Shown here: one piece after another, positions 18,416 to 26,922 of the stretch
How the letters are laid out: the number at the start of each line of letters is the position of its first letter
Numbering within the stretch: position 1 is the stretch's first letter
Assembly: GCF_900184935.1 (NCBI RefSeq)
Contig: NZ_FXYE01000002.1
Location: 1,302,001-1,366,000 of the forward strand
Source: Actibacterium lipolyticum
Lineage (GTDB): Bacteria > Pseudomonadota > Alphaproteobacteria > Rhodobacterales > Rhodobacteraceae
Length of the DNA stretch: 64,000 nt
Direction of reading: 5' to 3'
Position numbers and translations under genes: made by a program
Notes under the pieces: model-generated
What the model was told of the DNA's origin: nothing
Seen by the model: only the letters and a program-made list of their open reading frames with translations
The model's database searches: none

Positions 18416-19672
18416 ATGCAGCTTCTTGCCCGAAACCGGAATTTCCGCCTGCTGTTTTCGGCCAGCGCAGTCTCCAACCTTGGCGACGGCATCTCTGCTT
18501 TGGCATTCCCATGGCTTGCAACGCTGATCACTCATGACCCGCTATTGATCGCAATGGTCGCCGCAGCAACGCGTTTGCCGTGGCTGTTATTCGCAATTCC
18601 CGCGGGTGTCTTGACCGATCGGACCGACCGTCGGCGCCTGATGCTTCAGGCCGATATCGCGCGCACCGCGCTGACGTGTGGCGTTGTTGCCTTGGTCCTT
18701 GCCGCGCCGCCCTTGCCGCTGAACGCTGCCCCCACAACGGCCATCTGGCTGATCAGCTTACTGTCCCTCGCCGCGTTTCTTTTGGGCACGGCCGAGGTTA
18801 TTCGCGACAACGCCGCGCAGACGGTGTTGCCCTCTGTCGTCCACGCGGATGATCTGGAACGCGCCAACGGCCAACTATGGAGCATTGAGCAAATCATGGG
18901 CCAGTTCATCGGGCCACCGTTGGCCGGCATCCTGATCGCATTGGCCGCCCCGATCCCCTTCACGTTCAACGCCCTGTGTTTCGCATTGGCCGCGGCCTGC
19001 TTGTGGACCGTAACCCTGTTGCCCCGCCCCACCGCGAAACTGCCCGACGGTATCTTCGCCCAAATGCACGAGGGGATCATCTGGCTGTTCAACACCCCAC
19101 TGATCCTCAAGCTGGCCGTGATGTTGGGGGCGTTAAACATGACGGCGGTGATGTGCCTGACCGTGCTTGTGCTTTTCTCGCAAGAGGTGCTGGGCCTTTC
19201 GGCTGCGGGCCATGGGTTGCTTTTGACGGCAGGTGCTGCGGGCGGCGTTGCGGGCGGGATGATCGGCCCGCTGATCGCCGCGCGTCTTGGCGGGCAGACG
19301 ACCGTTCGCCTGTCACTGCTGCTGTTCCCGCTGCCCTATGCGCTGATCTTTCTGGCACCGAACCCGGCGCTGGTCGCCGTGGCGCTGTTTGTGGAAACCT
19401 TTGCGGGTATGACGTGGAATGTCGTCACCGTGTCCTTGCGCCAGCGGATGATCCCCGATGCCCTGCTGGGTCGGGTGAACAGCGTCTATCGTTTCTTCGG
19501 CTGGGGCGTCATGCCCATCGGCGCGATGCTAGGAGGCGCATTGGTTACGTTGGCCGAACCCTCTCTTGGCCGCGAAGCCGCGCTGCGCCTTCCTTATGCG
19601 CTTGCGTCCCTCTCGATGATTGGAACGCTGATCTACGGGCTGATGTTCCTGCGCTTTGACACCAAGGCCTGA
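18416..19672 (+). CDS. MFS transporter (EntS-like)
   Basis: A 418-residue carrier with about twelve membrane helices. The opening FRLLFSASAVSNLGDGISALAFPWLA and the loop GVLTDRTDRRRLML are typical of the enterobactin-exporter-like MFS branch. The substrate is unknown; the branch often exports drugs or siderophores. The ATG at 18416 has AAGG eight bases upstream. It is divergent from xthA and has no regulator next to it. Confidence 0.88.
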   Translation: MQLLARNRNFRLLFSASAVSNLGDGISALAFPWLATLITHDPLLIAMVAAATRLPWLLFAIPAGVLTDRTDRRRLMLQADIARTALTCGVVALVLAAPPLPLNAAPTTAIWLISLLSLAAFLLGTAEVIRDNAAQTVLPSVVHADDLERANGQLWSIEQIMGQFIGPPLAGILIALAAPIPFTFNALCFALAAACLWTVTLLPRPTAKLPDGIFAQMHEGIIWLFNTPLILKLAVMLGALNMTAVMCLTVLVLFSQEVLGLSAAGHGLLLTAGAAGGVAGGMIGPLIAARLGGQTTVRLSLLLFPLPYALIFLAPNPALVAVALFVETFAGMTWNVVTVSLRQRMIPDALLGRVNSVYRFFGWGVMPIGAMLGGALVTLAEPSLGREAALRLPYALASLSMIGTLIYGLMFLRFDTKA

Positions 19673-19676
19673 TGCC

Positions 19677-19704
19677 AAAAAAAGACCCGGCGCGAAGCCG
19701 GGTC
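19677..19704 (-). terminator. Terminator after the response-regulator gene
   Basis: Eight-base stem GACCCGGC / GCCGGGTC (19684-19691 and 19697-19704) with a five-base loop. On the minus strand it is followed by TTTTTTT (plus A-run 19677-19683), so it terminates the minus-strand regulator gene 45 bases after its stop. It also lies 11 bases after the MFS stop and could stop plus-strand transcription less efficiently. Confidence 0.85.
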
Positions 19705-19749
19705 AGTCCAACAGGGAGGTCATGCCATAACCCCGGCATGGAAGGGATC

Positions 19750-20436
19750 CTATGCCACCAATCTATAACCACCCGATTCGGTCACAAGAAGGCGGGCGTT
19801 TGACGGATCTGGTTCTATTTTTTGACGCAAACGATAGATGTGTGTCTCCAAAGTATGGGTCGTAACACCGGCGTTATAGCCCCAGACTTCGTGCAACAGC
19901 ACCTCGCGCGCGACCACGCCTTCGGACGCGCGGTACAGGAATTTCAAGATGTTAGTCTCTTTTTCAGTCAGGCGAATTTTACGTTCATCTTCATCCACCA
20001 GCATCTTCATTGATGGTTTGAACGTATATGGGCCTAACTGAAATACGGCATCTTCCGATTGTTCGTGCTGCCGCAATTGGGCACGAATTCGGGCAAGCAA
20101 CACAGGGAATTTGAACGGTTTGGTCACGTAATCATTCGCACCCGCATCAAGGCCCAGAATGGTATCGGCGTCGCTATCATGGCCAGTCAGCATCAGGATA
20201 GGGCATTTCACGCCCTGTTTGCGCATCAGGCGGCACAGTTCGCGGCCATCGGTATCTGGCAAACCAACGTCCAAGATCACCAGATCATAGATCGCCTCTT
20301 TTGCCTTCTCCATCGCCTCGGCGCCGGTCCCGGCTTCGAACACGTCGAAGTCTTCGGTCATGACCAGCTGTTCGCTTAACGCTTCGCGAAGGTCTTCTTC
20401 GTCGTCAACAAGCAGTATTTTCTTAAGGTTGCCCAT
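19750..20436 (-). CDS. OmpR/PhoB-type response regulator
   Basis: A 228-residue two-component regulator: receiver domain with acidic D11-D12 and phospho-acceptor D56 in VILDVGLPDTDG, then a Lys in VTKPFKFPVLL, and a C-terminal winged helix (about residues 125-228, with SEGVVAREVLLHEVWGYN and LETHIYRLRQKIEP). The ATG at 20436 follows GGAGGGCCACC. No histidine kinase is adjacent, so it is an orphan. It is divergent from ribA across 165 bases, which could allow shared regulation, though no operator was recognised. Confidence 0.9.
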   Translation of the reverse strand: MGNLKKILLVDDEEDLREALSEQLVMTEDFDVFEAGTGAEAMEKAKEAIYDLVILDVGLPDTDGRELCRLMRKQGVKCPILMLTGHDSDADTILGLDAGANDYVTKPFKFPVLLARIRAQLRQHEQSEDAVFQLGPYTFKPSMKMLVDEDERKIRLTEKETNILKFLYRASEGVVAREVLLHEVWGYNAGVTTHTLETHIYRLRQKIEPDPSNARLLVTESGGYRLVA

Positions 20437-20601
20437 GGTGGCCCTCCTCGGTTCTATTGGACCACAAATGTTGGGCCATGTGCGTTTGGGCAAGATTTAC
20501 TGCAACATTCTCACGGAACCGTGTCGCAAACCCGGCCTTTGTTTCATATTTTGTCCAAAGCAGTTACATCCTGTCGCACGAATTAGGAATGAGGAAGCCA
20601 A

Positions 20602-21693
20602 ATGCGCCTTGGCCCAACCCCGGTTGAACAGCTTGCCCGCGCCCGCGCCGATCTGCGCTTGGGCGTGCCTGTTGTGTTATCCAATGGCAAATCTGGCGTC
20701 GTCTTTCTTGCCGCCGAAACACTGGAACCGGCGCGACTGGCCCGGTTGTCTGCAATGGGGACAGAATTGGCGTTGGTGATTACCGCACGCCGCGCCGAAA
20801 CGCTTAAGGCCCGTGCCTATGACGGCGATATCGCGCGCCTGTCAATTCCGACCGATGCCACACCCGCATGGGTTCATTCGGTTGCGGACCCGGCGGATGA
20901 TCTGAATTCGCCTATGAAAGGCCCCTTCAAAAGCCTGCGTGGCGGAGACGCGGCGCTTCACCGGTCTGCCATTGCCATTTCGAAATCCGCGCGGCTGTTG
21001 CCCGCAGTTGTCGCGATGGACATCACCGATGCGGCCACTTTCGCCGCCGACAATGCGCTGACCCAGCTAAGACTGGACGAGGTGCAAAGCGAAATGGCCC
21101 AGTCCAGCCCGCTTCACCCCATCGTCAGCGCGCGCGTTCCGTTGGAAGTGTCTGAAGCAGGCCGCCTGCATGTGTTCCGCCCCGAAGACGGCGGGGAAGA
21201 GCATTACGCCATCGAAATCGGTCAACCCGCACGGGACAAGCCCGTTCTGGCACGCCTGCATTCGGCATGCTTTACCGGCGATCTTCTGGGATCCCTGAAA
21301 TGCGATTGCGGCCCACAGCTTCGCGCCGCGTTGCAACAAATGGGAACCGAAGGCGCGGGTGTACTGCTGTACCTGAACCAAGAAGGGCGCGGGATTGGCC
21401 TTGCCAACAAAATGCGCGCCTATTCCTTGCAGGATCAGGGGTTCGATACCGTCGAGGCCAACCACCGGCTTGGCTTTGAAGACGACGAACGTGATTTCCG
21501 CATCGGCGCGGCCATTCTAAAGGAAATGGGTTTTTCCGCCGTCCGCCTGCTGACGAACAACCCGGCCAAGGTGAACATGATGCAGGCCCACGGGATTGAC
21601 GTGGCCGAACGTGTGCCACTGAAGGTGGGCGAAACCCGCCACAACACCGACTATCTTGCCACCAAAGCGAAAAAATCAGGGCACCTTCTTTGA
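20602..21693 (+). CDS. ribA: GTP cyclohydrolase II with degenerate RibB-like N-terminus
   Basis: A 363-residue protein. The C-terminal half (about residues 175-363) is a full GTP cyclohydrolase II, the first step of riboflavin synthesis, with zinc ligands C223, C234 and C236 in CFTGDLLGSLKCDC and the catalytic ENQEGRGIG-type loop (LNQEGRGIGLANKM). The N-terminal half (ALRLGVPVVLSNGKSG, VVFLAAETL) resembles a DHBP synthase (RibB) domain but lacks the acidic DDEDRENEGD metal-binding cluster, so RibB activity is unlikely. A true ribB must be elsewhere. The stop overlaps the TTG of the next gene. Confidence 0.92.
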   Translation: MRLGPTPVEQLARARADLRLGVPVVLSNGKSGVVFLAAETLEPARLARLSAMGTELALVITARRAETLKARAYDGDIARLSIPTDATPAWVHSVADPADDLNSPMKGPFKSLRGGDAALHRSAIAISKSARLLPAVVAMDITDAATFAADNALTQLRLDEVQSEMAQSSPLHPIVSARVPLEVSEAGRLHVFRPEDGGEEHYAIEIGQPARDKPVLARLHSACFTGDLLGSLKCDCGPQLRAALQQMGTEGAGVLLYLNQEGRGIGLANKMRAYSLQDQGFDTVEANHRLGFEDDERDFRIGAAILKEMGFSAVRLLTNNPAKVNMMQAHGIDVAERVPLKVGETRHNTDYLATKAKKSGHLL

Positions 21694-22187
21694 GGGCGGA
21701 TGATCTGGTCTTAACCCCCTACGGCGTTCGGTTTTGCGGGCGCGTTATTCCATGCTCCATCGGGCGCGGCGGGCTAAGCCATAACAAGCGCGAAGGCGAC
21801 GGTGCAACGCCCATCGGAACCCACCAAATCGTTGGCCTGCTCTATCGGCCGGACAGGATCACACCCCCATCCGATTGGGCCACGCCCATTGGTCCGGGCG
21901 ATTTATGGTCTGATGATGTGAATGACCCCGATTACAACCACATGGTCCGCGCGCCCCACCCCTTCGGCCACGAAAAGCTGCGCCGGGCGGACCCGTTGTA
22001 TGACCTGATCATCCTGACCGACTGGAACTGGCCGGTGTCCGAAAAAGGGCGCGGGTCAGCGATTTTCCTGCACCAATGGCGCAAGCCGCATCACCCAACC
22101 GAAGGCTGCATCGCTTTTCGCCGCGATCATCTACGTTGGATTGCCGCACGGATCAGCGATCAGACAAAGCTGATCGTTCAGGCGTAG
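21690..22187 (+). CDS. YkuD-type L,D-transpeptidase-like protein without signal peptide
   Basis: A 165-residue YkuD-domain protein with H128 in SAIFLHQWRK and the nucleophile C140 in HPTEGCIAF, spaced as in L,D-transpeptidases (HX..S/THGC), with E139 in place of His. The start is a TTG at 21690 whose last bases overlap the ribA stop (TTGA). No signal peptide or membrane segment is seen, so export is unexplained. Members of this short branch also occur next to ribA in related bacteria, but their role is unknown. Its end overlaps the convergent YggS gene by ten bases. Confidence 0.78.
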   Translation: MRADDLVLTPYGVRFCGRVIPCSIGRGGLSHNKREGDGATPIGTHQIVGLLYRPDRITPPSDWATPIGPGDLWSDDVNDPDYNHMVRAPHPFGHEKLRRADPLYDLIILTDWNWPVSEKGRGSAIFLHQWRKPHHPTEGCIAFRRDHLRWIAARISDQTKLIVQA

Positions 22188-22831
22188 GTCCGTTCACCGA
22201 ATATCGCCGAACCGACGCGGATATGGGTAGCACCCAGCGCAATCGCCCGTTCAAAATCACCGCTCATGCCCATCGAAAGCCCCTCAAGCCCGTTGCGCGC
22301 GGCGATCTTGGCCAAAAGCGCGAAATGCAGGCTGGGTTCTTCGTCAACGGGCGGGATGCACATCAGCCCCTTTACGGGCAGGTCCAACGCCTGGCAGTCG
22401 GCGACAAACGCATCCGCCTCTGACGGCAGAACACCGGCTTTTTGGTCTTCTTCGCCAGTGTTCACCTGCAAAAAGATATCCGGGCACGACCCCATCTCTT
22501 GCGCCATGTCGGCCAAACGTTTTGCAAGTTTCAGGCGATCAACGGAATGGATGGCGTCAAACAGCTCCATGGCTTGGCGGGCTTTGTTGCTTTGCAACGG
22601 GCCGATCAGATGCAGTTCTAAGCCGTCAAAACGCGCCTTGAAATCCGGCCATTTTCCGGCGGCTTCCTGCACACGGTTTTCGCCAAAGACGCGGTGACCT
22701 TCTTCCAACACCGCCTCGACCCGTTCTAGGGGCTGCACCTTGGACACCGCGATTAAAGTCACAGACCCCTTTGCGCGCCCGGCCAATTCTTCGGCCTTGG
22801 CAATGCGTTCTTTGATATCTGAAAGTGCCAT
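22178..22831 (-). CDS. YggS-family PLP homeostasis protein
   Basis: A 217-residue member of the YggS/PROSC family. The PLP-binding lysine is K31 in LIAVSKVQP, followed by FGENRVQEAAGKW and the C-terminal MGMSGDFERAIALGATHIRVG, all family marks. These proteins bind pyridoxal phosphate and buffer vitamin B6 levels but have no known catalysis. GAGGG lies about four bases before the ATG at 22831. It is the gene downstream of the TPR-sulfotransferase, 12 bases away on the same strand. Confidence 0.92.
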   Translation of the reverse strand: MALSDIKERIAKAEELAGRAKGSVTLIAVSKVQPLERVEAVLEEGHRVFGENRVQEAAGKWPDFKARFDGLELHLIGPLQSNKARQAMELFDAIHSVDRLKLAKRLADMAQEMGSCPDIFLQVNTGEEDQKAGVLPSEADAFVADCQALDLPVKGLMCIPPVDEEPSLHFALLAKIAARNGLEGLSMGMSGDFERAIALGATHIRVGSAIFGERTYA

Positions 22832-22843
22832 ATTACCCTCCGC

Positions 22844-24997
22844 CTAGATCGCGTCGCCTAAGGCTTCGATCATCTCTGCCAGTTCATCTTCGTGCCGCTT
22901 CCATGCGGCGACGGATGACGCATAAATGGGCTGACGCACCTGCGCCACCGAAAGCGTTGAAACACGGCGCGTATTTTTGTGAAAATCCAAACACTGATCT
23001 TCCCAAGTCAGATCACATGCCGCCAACAATTTGCGCGCCTCATCCTCGGGGTTGGCGATAAGGTCTTCGTACTGGATTTCATAAAAACCGCCGGGCAGCT
23101 TTTCACGCCAGAATTCGACCATCTCTTCAAACATACGATAATAGAGGCCAAGGTCGCGCTGATTGTTGGAATATCGATGCGTCCCTTCAGCGAACATATT
23201 CTTATAGATCGACAACAGCGTATCGCGTGGGTCGCGGCGCACCAAAACGATCTTGGCATTGGGCAGCGCCTTTTTGATCGCGCCCATCACCATATAGGTC
23301 TGAATTGCCTTATCCGTCGCGCGTTTCGTGTCGGGGCACAGCGCTTTCAGCCGCTCTTCTTCGCCCTCGCCAATCTCTTTGAAGATGGCCTCCGGCACCT
23401 CGTTAAACGCGCGAAACCCGTCTTCGGCTTTCATGTGACGCAGAACTTCACCGGCGAAATATCCAAGCTCGCCGCCGCCGCCGACCTCGGAATGGCTGGC
23501 CAGAATCTGTTCAACCAATGTGGTGCCAGACCGCGGCATCCCCGTGACAAAGATGGGTGCGTAATCGGTTGCGCCGGACGCGCCCTTTACGGTGCTGAAA
23601 TCCACGGGCGCAAAGGCGGCTTTCACACCGTCAACCTCGGCGCGGCGCGTCGCGATATCGTAAGGGTACAGTTTGCGCATCAACGCGTTTGCCGGGTCAA
23701 GATAACCGAAAACCCGATCATGCGCGCCGATCTGCTCCATCACGCGTGACAGGGCAAAGCCAAGATGCATCCGACTGTGATCGCTTTGCTTTTGGTCGGC
23801 AAATCGCACTTCCATCTCGGCGATCAGGGGGTCGTCCGCGGTTAGCTTGTAAGACGCGACAAGCGTTCGATAGTGTTCGCCGTTATCGGGCTCCAACTCA
23901 ATGGCTCGGCGAAAGTCACGCTCGGCTTCTTCAAACTGACCCAGTTTTTGAAGGAACAAGCCCCGCAACCCAAACACAAGCGCAAGCGAGGGGTCTTTCT
24001 TTTCCGCCTTCGCATAAGTCGCCAGCGCGGCCTCTTCGCCGTCAACCCGTTCATAGGCTTGCGCAAGGCGCGCCAATACCGTTGCGCTGCTAAGCCCCTG
24101 CTGCACTGCACGCTTCAACGCCTTGGCCGCGCCCTCATAGTTGCGTGCGTTCATCAACTGGCGACCCAACAAAAGATGCGTTTCGGTGGAGCCGCCACCA
24201 TCCGCCGTCGCCTTCATCAACGCCGCGATCGAACCCGCCAAATCACCCTGCAACGAAAGGCCAAAGCCTAGGTTTCCAAGGGCCTGCGGCATCTTCGGTG
24301 CAATCTTCAAGGCGGCCTGCACTTCGGATAGGCCCTGCGCGACCTTGCCCGTTTTCATCAGAAACCCACCCAAATCATTGCGGGCCTCTGCATAATTCGG
24401 ATCAAGCTTTACGGCCTCGGCCAACAGCTTTGCGCCTTCGGGCACCTTACCTTGAGCTAACAAAGAATTCGCCAAGACATGCGCGATCATCGCGACCTTA
24501 GGGTGTTGCTGACGCAGGGAACGGCCCAAGGCTTCAGCCTCTTTCAGCTTGTTGGCCTTCACAAGCCCGACAAGGCGTTGAACATCTTCTGCCCGGGCGG
24601 ACCCGATAGATGTTTTGCTTCGCGCCCCTGACTTAGAGAACCTGTTTTGAAGCGCTATCAAAACGGTGGGGTTCAGCCGGGCGGCTTTCGCTTCTGCCAA
24701 AAAGGCGCGCGTGCGGGTTTTGTCATCCAGCGCGGCAAGCGTTTCCGCCATTTGCTGCCAAATCGCGGGCTCAGATGGCTTCAATTTGCGGGCTTGGGAA
24801 AAATGCGTCAGCGCGTGTTCTGCTTCGCGGCGCGCCATCGCGATCCGGCCAAGTTGGAAATGGGCTTCGGCCAAGTTGGGCGCACTTCCCAGAACGGTAA
24901 GAAACTTAGCCTCTGCCGCGTCAAGCTTGCCAGCACTCAGAAGCTTCATCGCTTCTTGGAACTGCTGTTTAATCTGTGCGGCGCTAAGCGGGATCAT
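22844..24997 (-). CDS. TPR-containing sulfotransferase-family protein
   Basis: A 717-residue protein: about the first 420 residues are tetratricopeptide repeats, with helices such as AHFQLGRIAMARREAEHALT and NYAEARNDLGGFLMKTGKVA, and the C-terminal part is a sulfotransferase with the PAPS P-loop GMPRSGTTLVEQILASH and the 3'-phosphate loop VRRDPRDTLLSIYKNMF. It should transfer sulfate from PAPS to a sugar, tyrosine or other acceptor; the acceptor is unknown. TPRs suggest protein-protein contact. The ATG at 24997 is uncertain because no strong Shine-Dalgarno is visible, but the repeats begin there. No signal peptide. Confidence 0.88.
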   Translation of the reverse strand: MIPLSAAQIKQQFQEAMKLLSAGKLDAAEAKFLTVLGSAPNLAEAHFQLGRIAMARREAEHALTHFSQARKLKPSEPAIWQQMAETLAALDDKTRTRAFLAEAKAARLNPTVLIALQNRFSKSGARSKTSIGSARAEDVQRLVGLVKANKLKEAEALGRSLRQQHPKVAMIAHVLANSLLAQGKVPEGAKLLAEAVKLDPNYAEARNDLGGFLMKTGKVAQGLSEVQAALKIAPKMPQALGNLGFGLSLQGDLAGSIAALMKATADGGGSTETHLLLGRQLMNARNYEGAAKALKRAVQQGLSSATVLARLAQAYERVDGEEAALATYAKAEKKDPSLALVFGLRGLFLQKLGQFEEAERDFRRAIELEPDNGEHYRTLVASYKLTADDPLIAEMEVRFADQKQSDHSRMHLGFALSRVMEQIGAHDRVFGYLDPANALMRKLYPYDIATRRAEVDGVKAAFAPVDFSTVKGASGATDYAPIFVTGMPRSGTTLVEQILASHSEVGGGGELGYFAGEVLRHMKAEDGFRAFNEVPEAIFKEIGEGEEERLKALCPDTKRATDKAIQTYMVMGAIKKALPNAKIVLVRRDPRDTLLSIYKNMFAEGTHRYSNNQRDLGLYYRMFEEMVEFWREKLPGGFYEIQYEDLIANPEDEARKLLAACDLTWEDQCLDFHKNTRRVSTLSVAQVRQPIYASSVAAWKRHEDELAEMIEALGDAI

Positions 24998-25077
24998 GGC
25001 AATCAGTCCATTGAATAAATGCGGCCTTCGTTGGCTAGCATGGCAATTCAACCTTGTCGAACCGATCCCCCAAACAG

Positions 25078-25104
25078 AAAAGAGCGGGCCAAGGCCCGCT
25101 CTTC
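25078..25104 (-). terminator. Terminator after the porin gene
   Basis: A perfect stem AGAGCGGGC / GCCCGCTCT with a four-base CAAG loop (25081-25102) is followed on the minus strand by TTTT. It lies about 24 bases after the porin stop. Confidence 0.85.
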
Positions 25105-25126
25105 CATATTATAAATGTCTTCTAAC

Positions 25127-26062
25127 TTAGAAGGACATTGCAACGCCGAGCGAGTATGTGTCGTCGGTGTCGGAACCGTAACCGAACTGAACAACAGCGC
25201 CGCCCAGGTCGTAAGTAGCTGCGATACCGAAGCCGTCTGCGCCGGAGTCGTACTCACCGTAGTTGATGCCTACGCCGTATGCGCCGGATTCGTAACCGAA
25301 GCCGATACCCATGTGCGAGTCGTCAGCACCTGCAACGTCGGAGTTCAGCTCGGAGTAGTTGATGCCAGCTACGAAGCCGTTGCCGAAGTCAGCGTCTACA
25401 GAAACGCCGATTACGTCCACGTCTTCAGCAGCTTGGTAACCAAGACCAAAGCCGATGCCGATGCCGCCGAGGTCAGCGTCATACTTTACACCCAGGCCGA
25501 AGATTGGGTCGCCTGCGCCGGAGTCGTCAGTTTCCAAGGACGCAGCAACGCCGAAGGAACCGAAGGAGTAGTCGTAACGCAGAACTTGACCGTCGTAAGC
25601 AGCGTCAAGACCACCGTTGCCGTTGAAACCGTCGTGTGCAGTTTCGTCATCAGCGATCGAACCGCCAACCAGGTTAACTTCCTGCATTGCCCAGTCCAGA
25701 GCGCCGTCAGTGTCACCCATGGTTACTGTGCCGAAACCACCGGAGATGAACACGGAGTGCTCTTCGTCCTTCGCACCGGAAGCAGCAATGGAGTCACCGC
25801 TTGTGCAAACCTCGGCTGCGCCGAAAACAGTTGTGCCACAATCGTCGCCAACTTCGTCCAGGTCGATAGTCGCACCGAAAGTCAGACCGTTGTCTGTTTC
25901 GCCGGACAGATCGAACTTAACGTCGATGTCGTTGTGGAATTGAGTTTCGATGTTGTCGCCGCCGACCAGACCGATTTCTGCGGAGCCGGAGAGCGATACT
26001 TCTGCGGATGCGATGCCTGCCGTAGCAACAAGTGCTGTGGTAGCAAAGAGAACCTTTTTCAT
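25127..26062 (-). CDS. Outer-membrane porin, Rhodobacter type
   Basis: A 311-residue porin with a signal peptide cleaved after A20 (MKKVLFATTALVATAGIASA) and then a mature beta-barrel beginning EVSLSGSAEIGL, in alternating polar and hydrophobic strands, ending in an aromatic residue (LGVAMSF) as required for outer-membrane insertion. It matches the Rhodobacter-type 16-strand general porin group and is acidic, with many Asp and Gly in loops. GAGGGAAAACC precedes the ATG and a strong terminator follows, consistent with high single-gene expression. Confidence 0.92.
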   Translation of the reverse strand: MKKVLFATTALVATAGIASAEVSLSGSAEIGLVGGDNIETQFHNDIDVKFDLSGETDNGLTFGATIDLDEVGDDCGTTVFGAAEVCTSGDSIAASGAKDEEHSVFISGGFGTVTMGDTDGALDWAMQEVNLVGGSIADDETAHDGFNGNGGLDAAYDGQVLRYDYSFGSFGVAASLETDDSGAGDPIFGLGVKYDADLGGIGIGFGLGYQAAEDVDVIGVSVDADFGNGFVAGINYSELNSDVAGADDSHMGIGFGYESGAYGVGINYGEYDSGADGFGIAATYDLGGAVVQFGYGSDTDDTYSLGVAMSF

Positions 26063-26315
26063 GGTTTTCCCTCATTCATTAAAGGTGCACCTCAATCCAA
26101 GGAGCGAATTGAGTATGCTGCTGTGTCGCTCTTTGGGGTCGCGATTGCAAGAAACAGGAAAACCCCGAAACCATTGCGAATTCGATTGATGCAGCTTTGC
26201 CACACCGCTGCCACAGTCCTGACAATCGCACGACATTGCAGAAGTCGGGGAAAATCCTTGTTCACCCTTAGCTGCTCGGATAGAGATCGGGGAGGTTAAA
26301 AGAGGGCAGGACTAC

Positions 26316-26834
26316 ATGACCTTCCACACGAATTTCCGCGCGGCGACGATCGCGCTTGCAGCCTTGGCCCTTAGTGGTTGCAGCGGTGGCCTTGCCAGCG
26401 GTGACAGCGGGCTGTTCAAACGCACGTCTCCTGCGCCGACCGAAAACATCGAACGTCAGCGCCAGAACACGCCGCTTGCCGATGATGAGCGGTCAACCAT
26501 CTGGGGCTTGTTCGAAAACAAAGACGACCCGAACGTCACGATCGAAGTGAACAAATATCTTTGGAACGCGTCGCTAGAGGTCTTGAACTTCTTGCCGGTT
26601 CAATCCGTCGATCCGTTCTCGGGCGTAATTATTACCGGCTTTGGCACACCGCCCGGCGGCGGTTCGGCTTATCGCGCCACTATATACGTACAAGACCCCG
26701 CACTTGATGCGCGTTCGTTGAAAGTTGCGCTGGCCACACGGTCAGGCCCGGCGAGCGCATCAACCGTTCGTGCGGTCGAAGACGCCATTCTGACGCGCGC
26801 GCGTCAGCTTAGAATTCGCGACGGACAGCTTTAA
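26316..26834 (+). CDS. DUF3576 lipoprotein
   Basis: A 172-residue predicted lipoprotein: the lipobox is LSGC with C22. The mature part has [21 protein letters not shown] and [15 protein letters not shown], the marks of DUF3576, a family found beside leuS in many alphaproteobacteria. Its role is unknown, but the lipid anchor points to the inner or outer membrane. It is 89 bases ahead of leuS and separated from it by a terminator. AGGGCAGG lies a few bases before the ATG. Confidence 0.9.
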   Translation: MTFHTNFRAATIALAALALSGCSGGLASGDSGLFKRTSPAPTENIERQRQNTPLADDERSTIWGLFENKDDPNVTIEVNKYLWNASLEVLNFLPVQSVDPFSGVIITGFGTPPGGGSAYRATIYVQDPALDARSLKVALATRSGPASASTVRAVEDAILTRARQLRIRDGQL

Positions 26835-26877
26835 ACGAAAGCAAACTAGACGCCCCGCCGCGCCGATATTATCAACA

Positions 26878-26903
26878 CGCCGGGCCAATGCGCCCGGCGT
26901 TTT
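26878..26903 (+). terminator. Terminator between DUF3576 and leuS
   Basis: Stem CGCCGGGC / GCCCGGCG with a six-base loop (26878-26899) followed by TTTT. It ends the DUF3576 transcript 20 bases before the leuS start, so leuS either has its own promoter or depends on read-through. Confidence 0.85.
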
Positions 26904-26922
26904 ACTTACAAGGACCGCGAAC

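Noticed and set aside
19721-19740. CATGCC / GGCATG palindrome near the response-regulator stop
   Set aside because: Only six-base arms and no T-run; the stronger hairpin at 19684-19704 is the terminator.
25115-26299. A 394-codon plus-strand frame opposite the porin
   Set aside because: The minus-strand porin has a signal peptide, an RBS and a terminator. The antisense frame shows no protein motif.
26063-26315. Porin/DUF3576 intergenic region searched for a riboswitch or small RNA
   Set aside because: No conserved riboswitch core or clear structured element was seen; it is probably a divergent promoter region.
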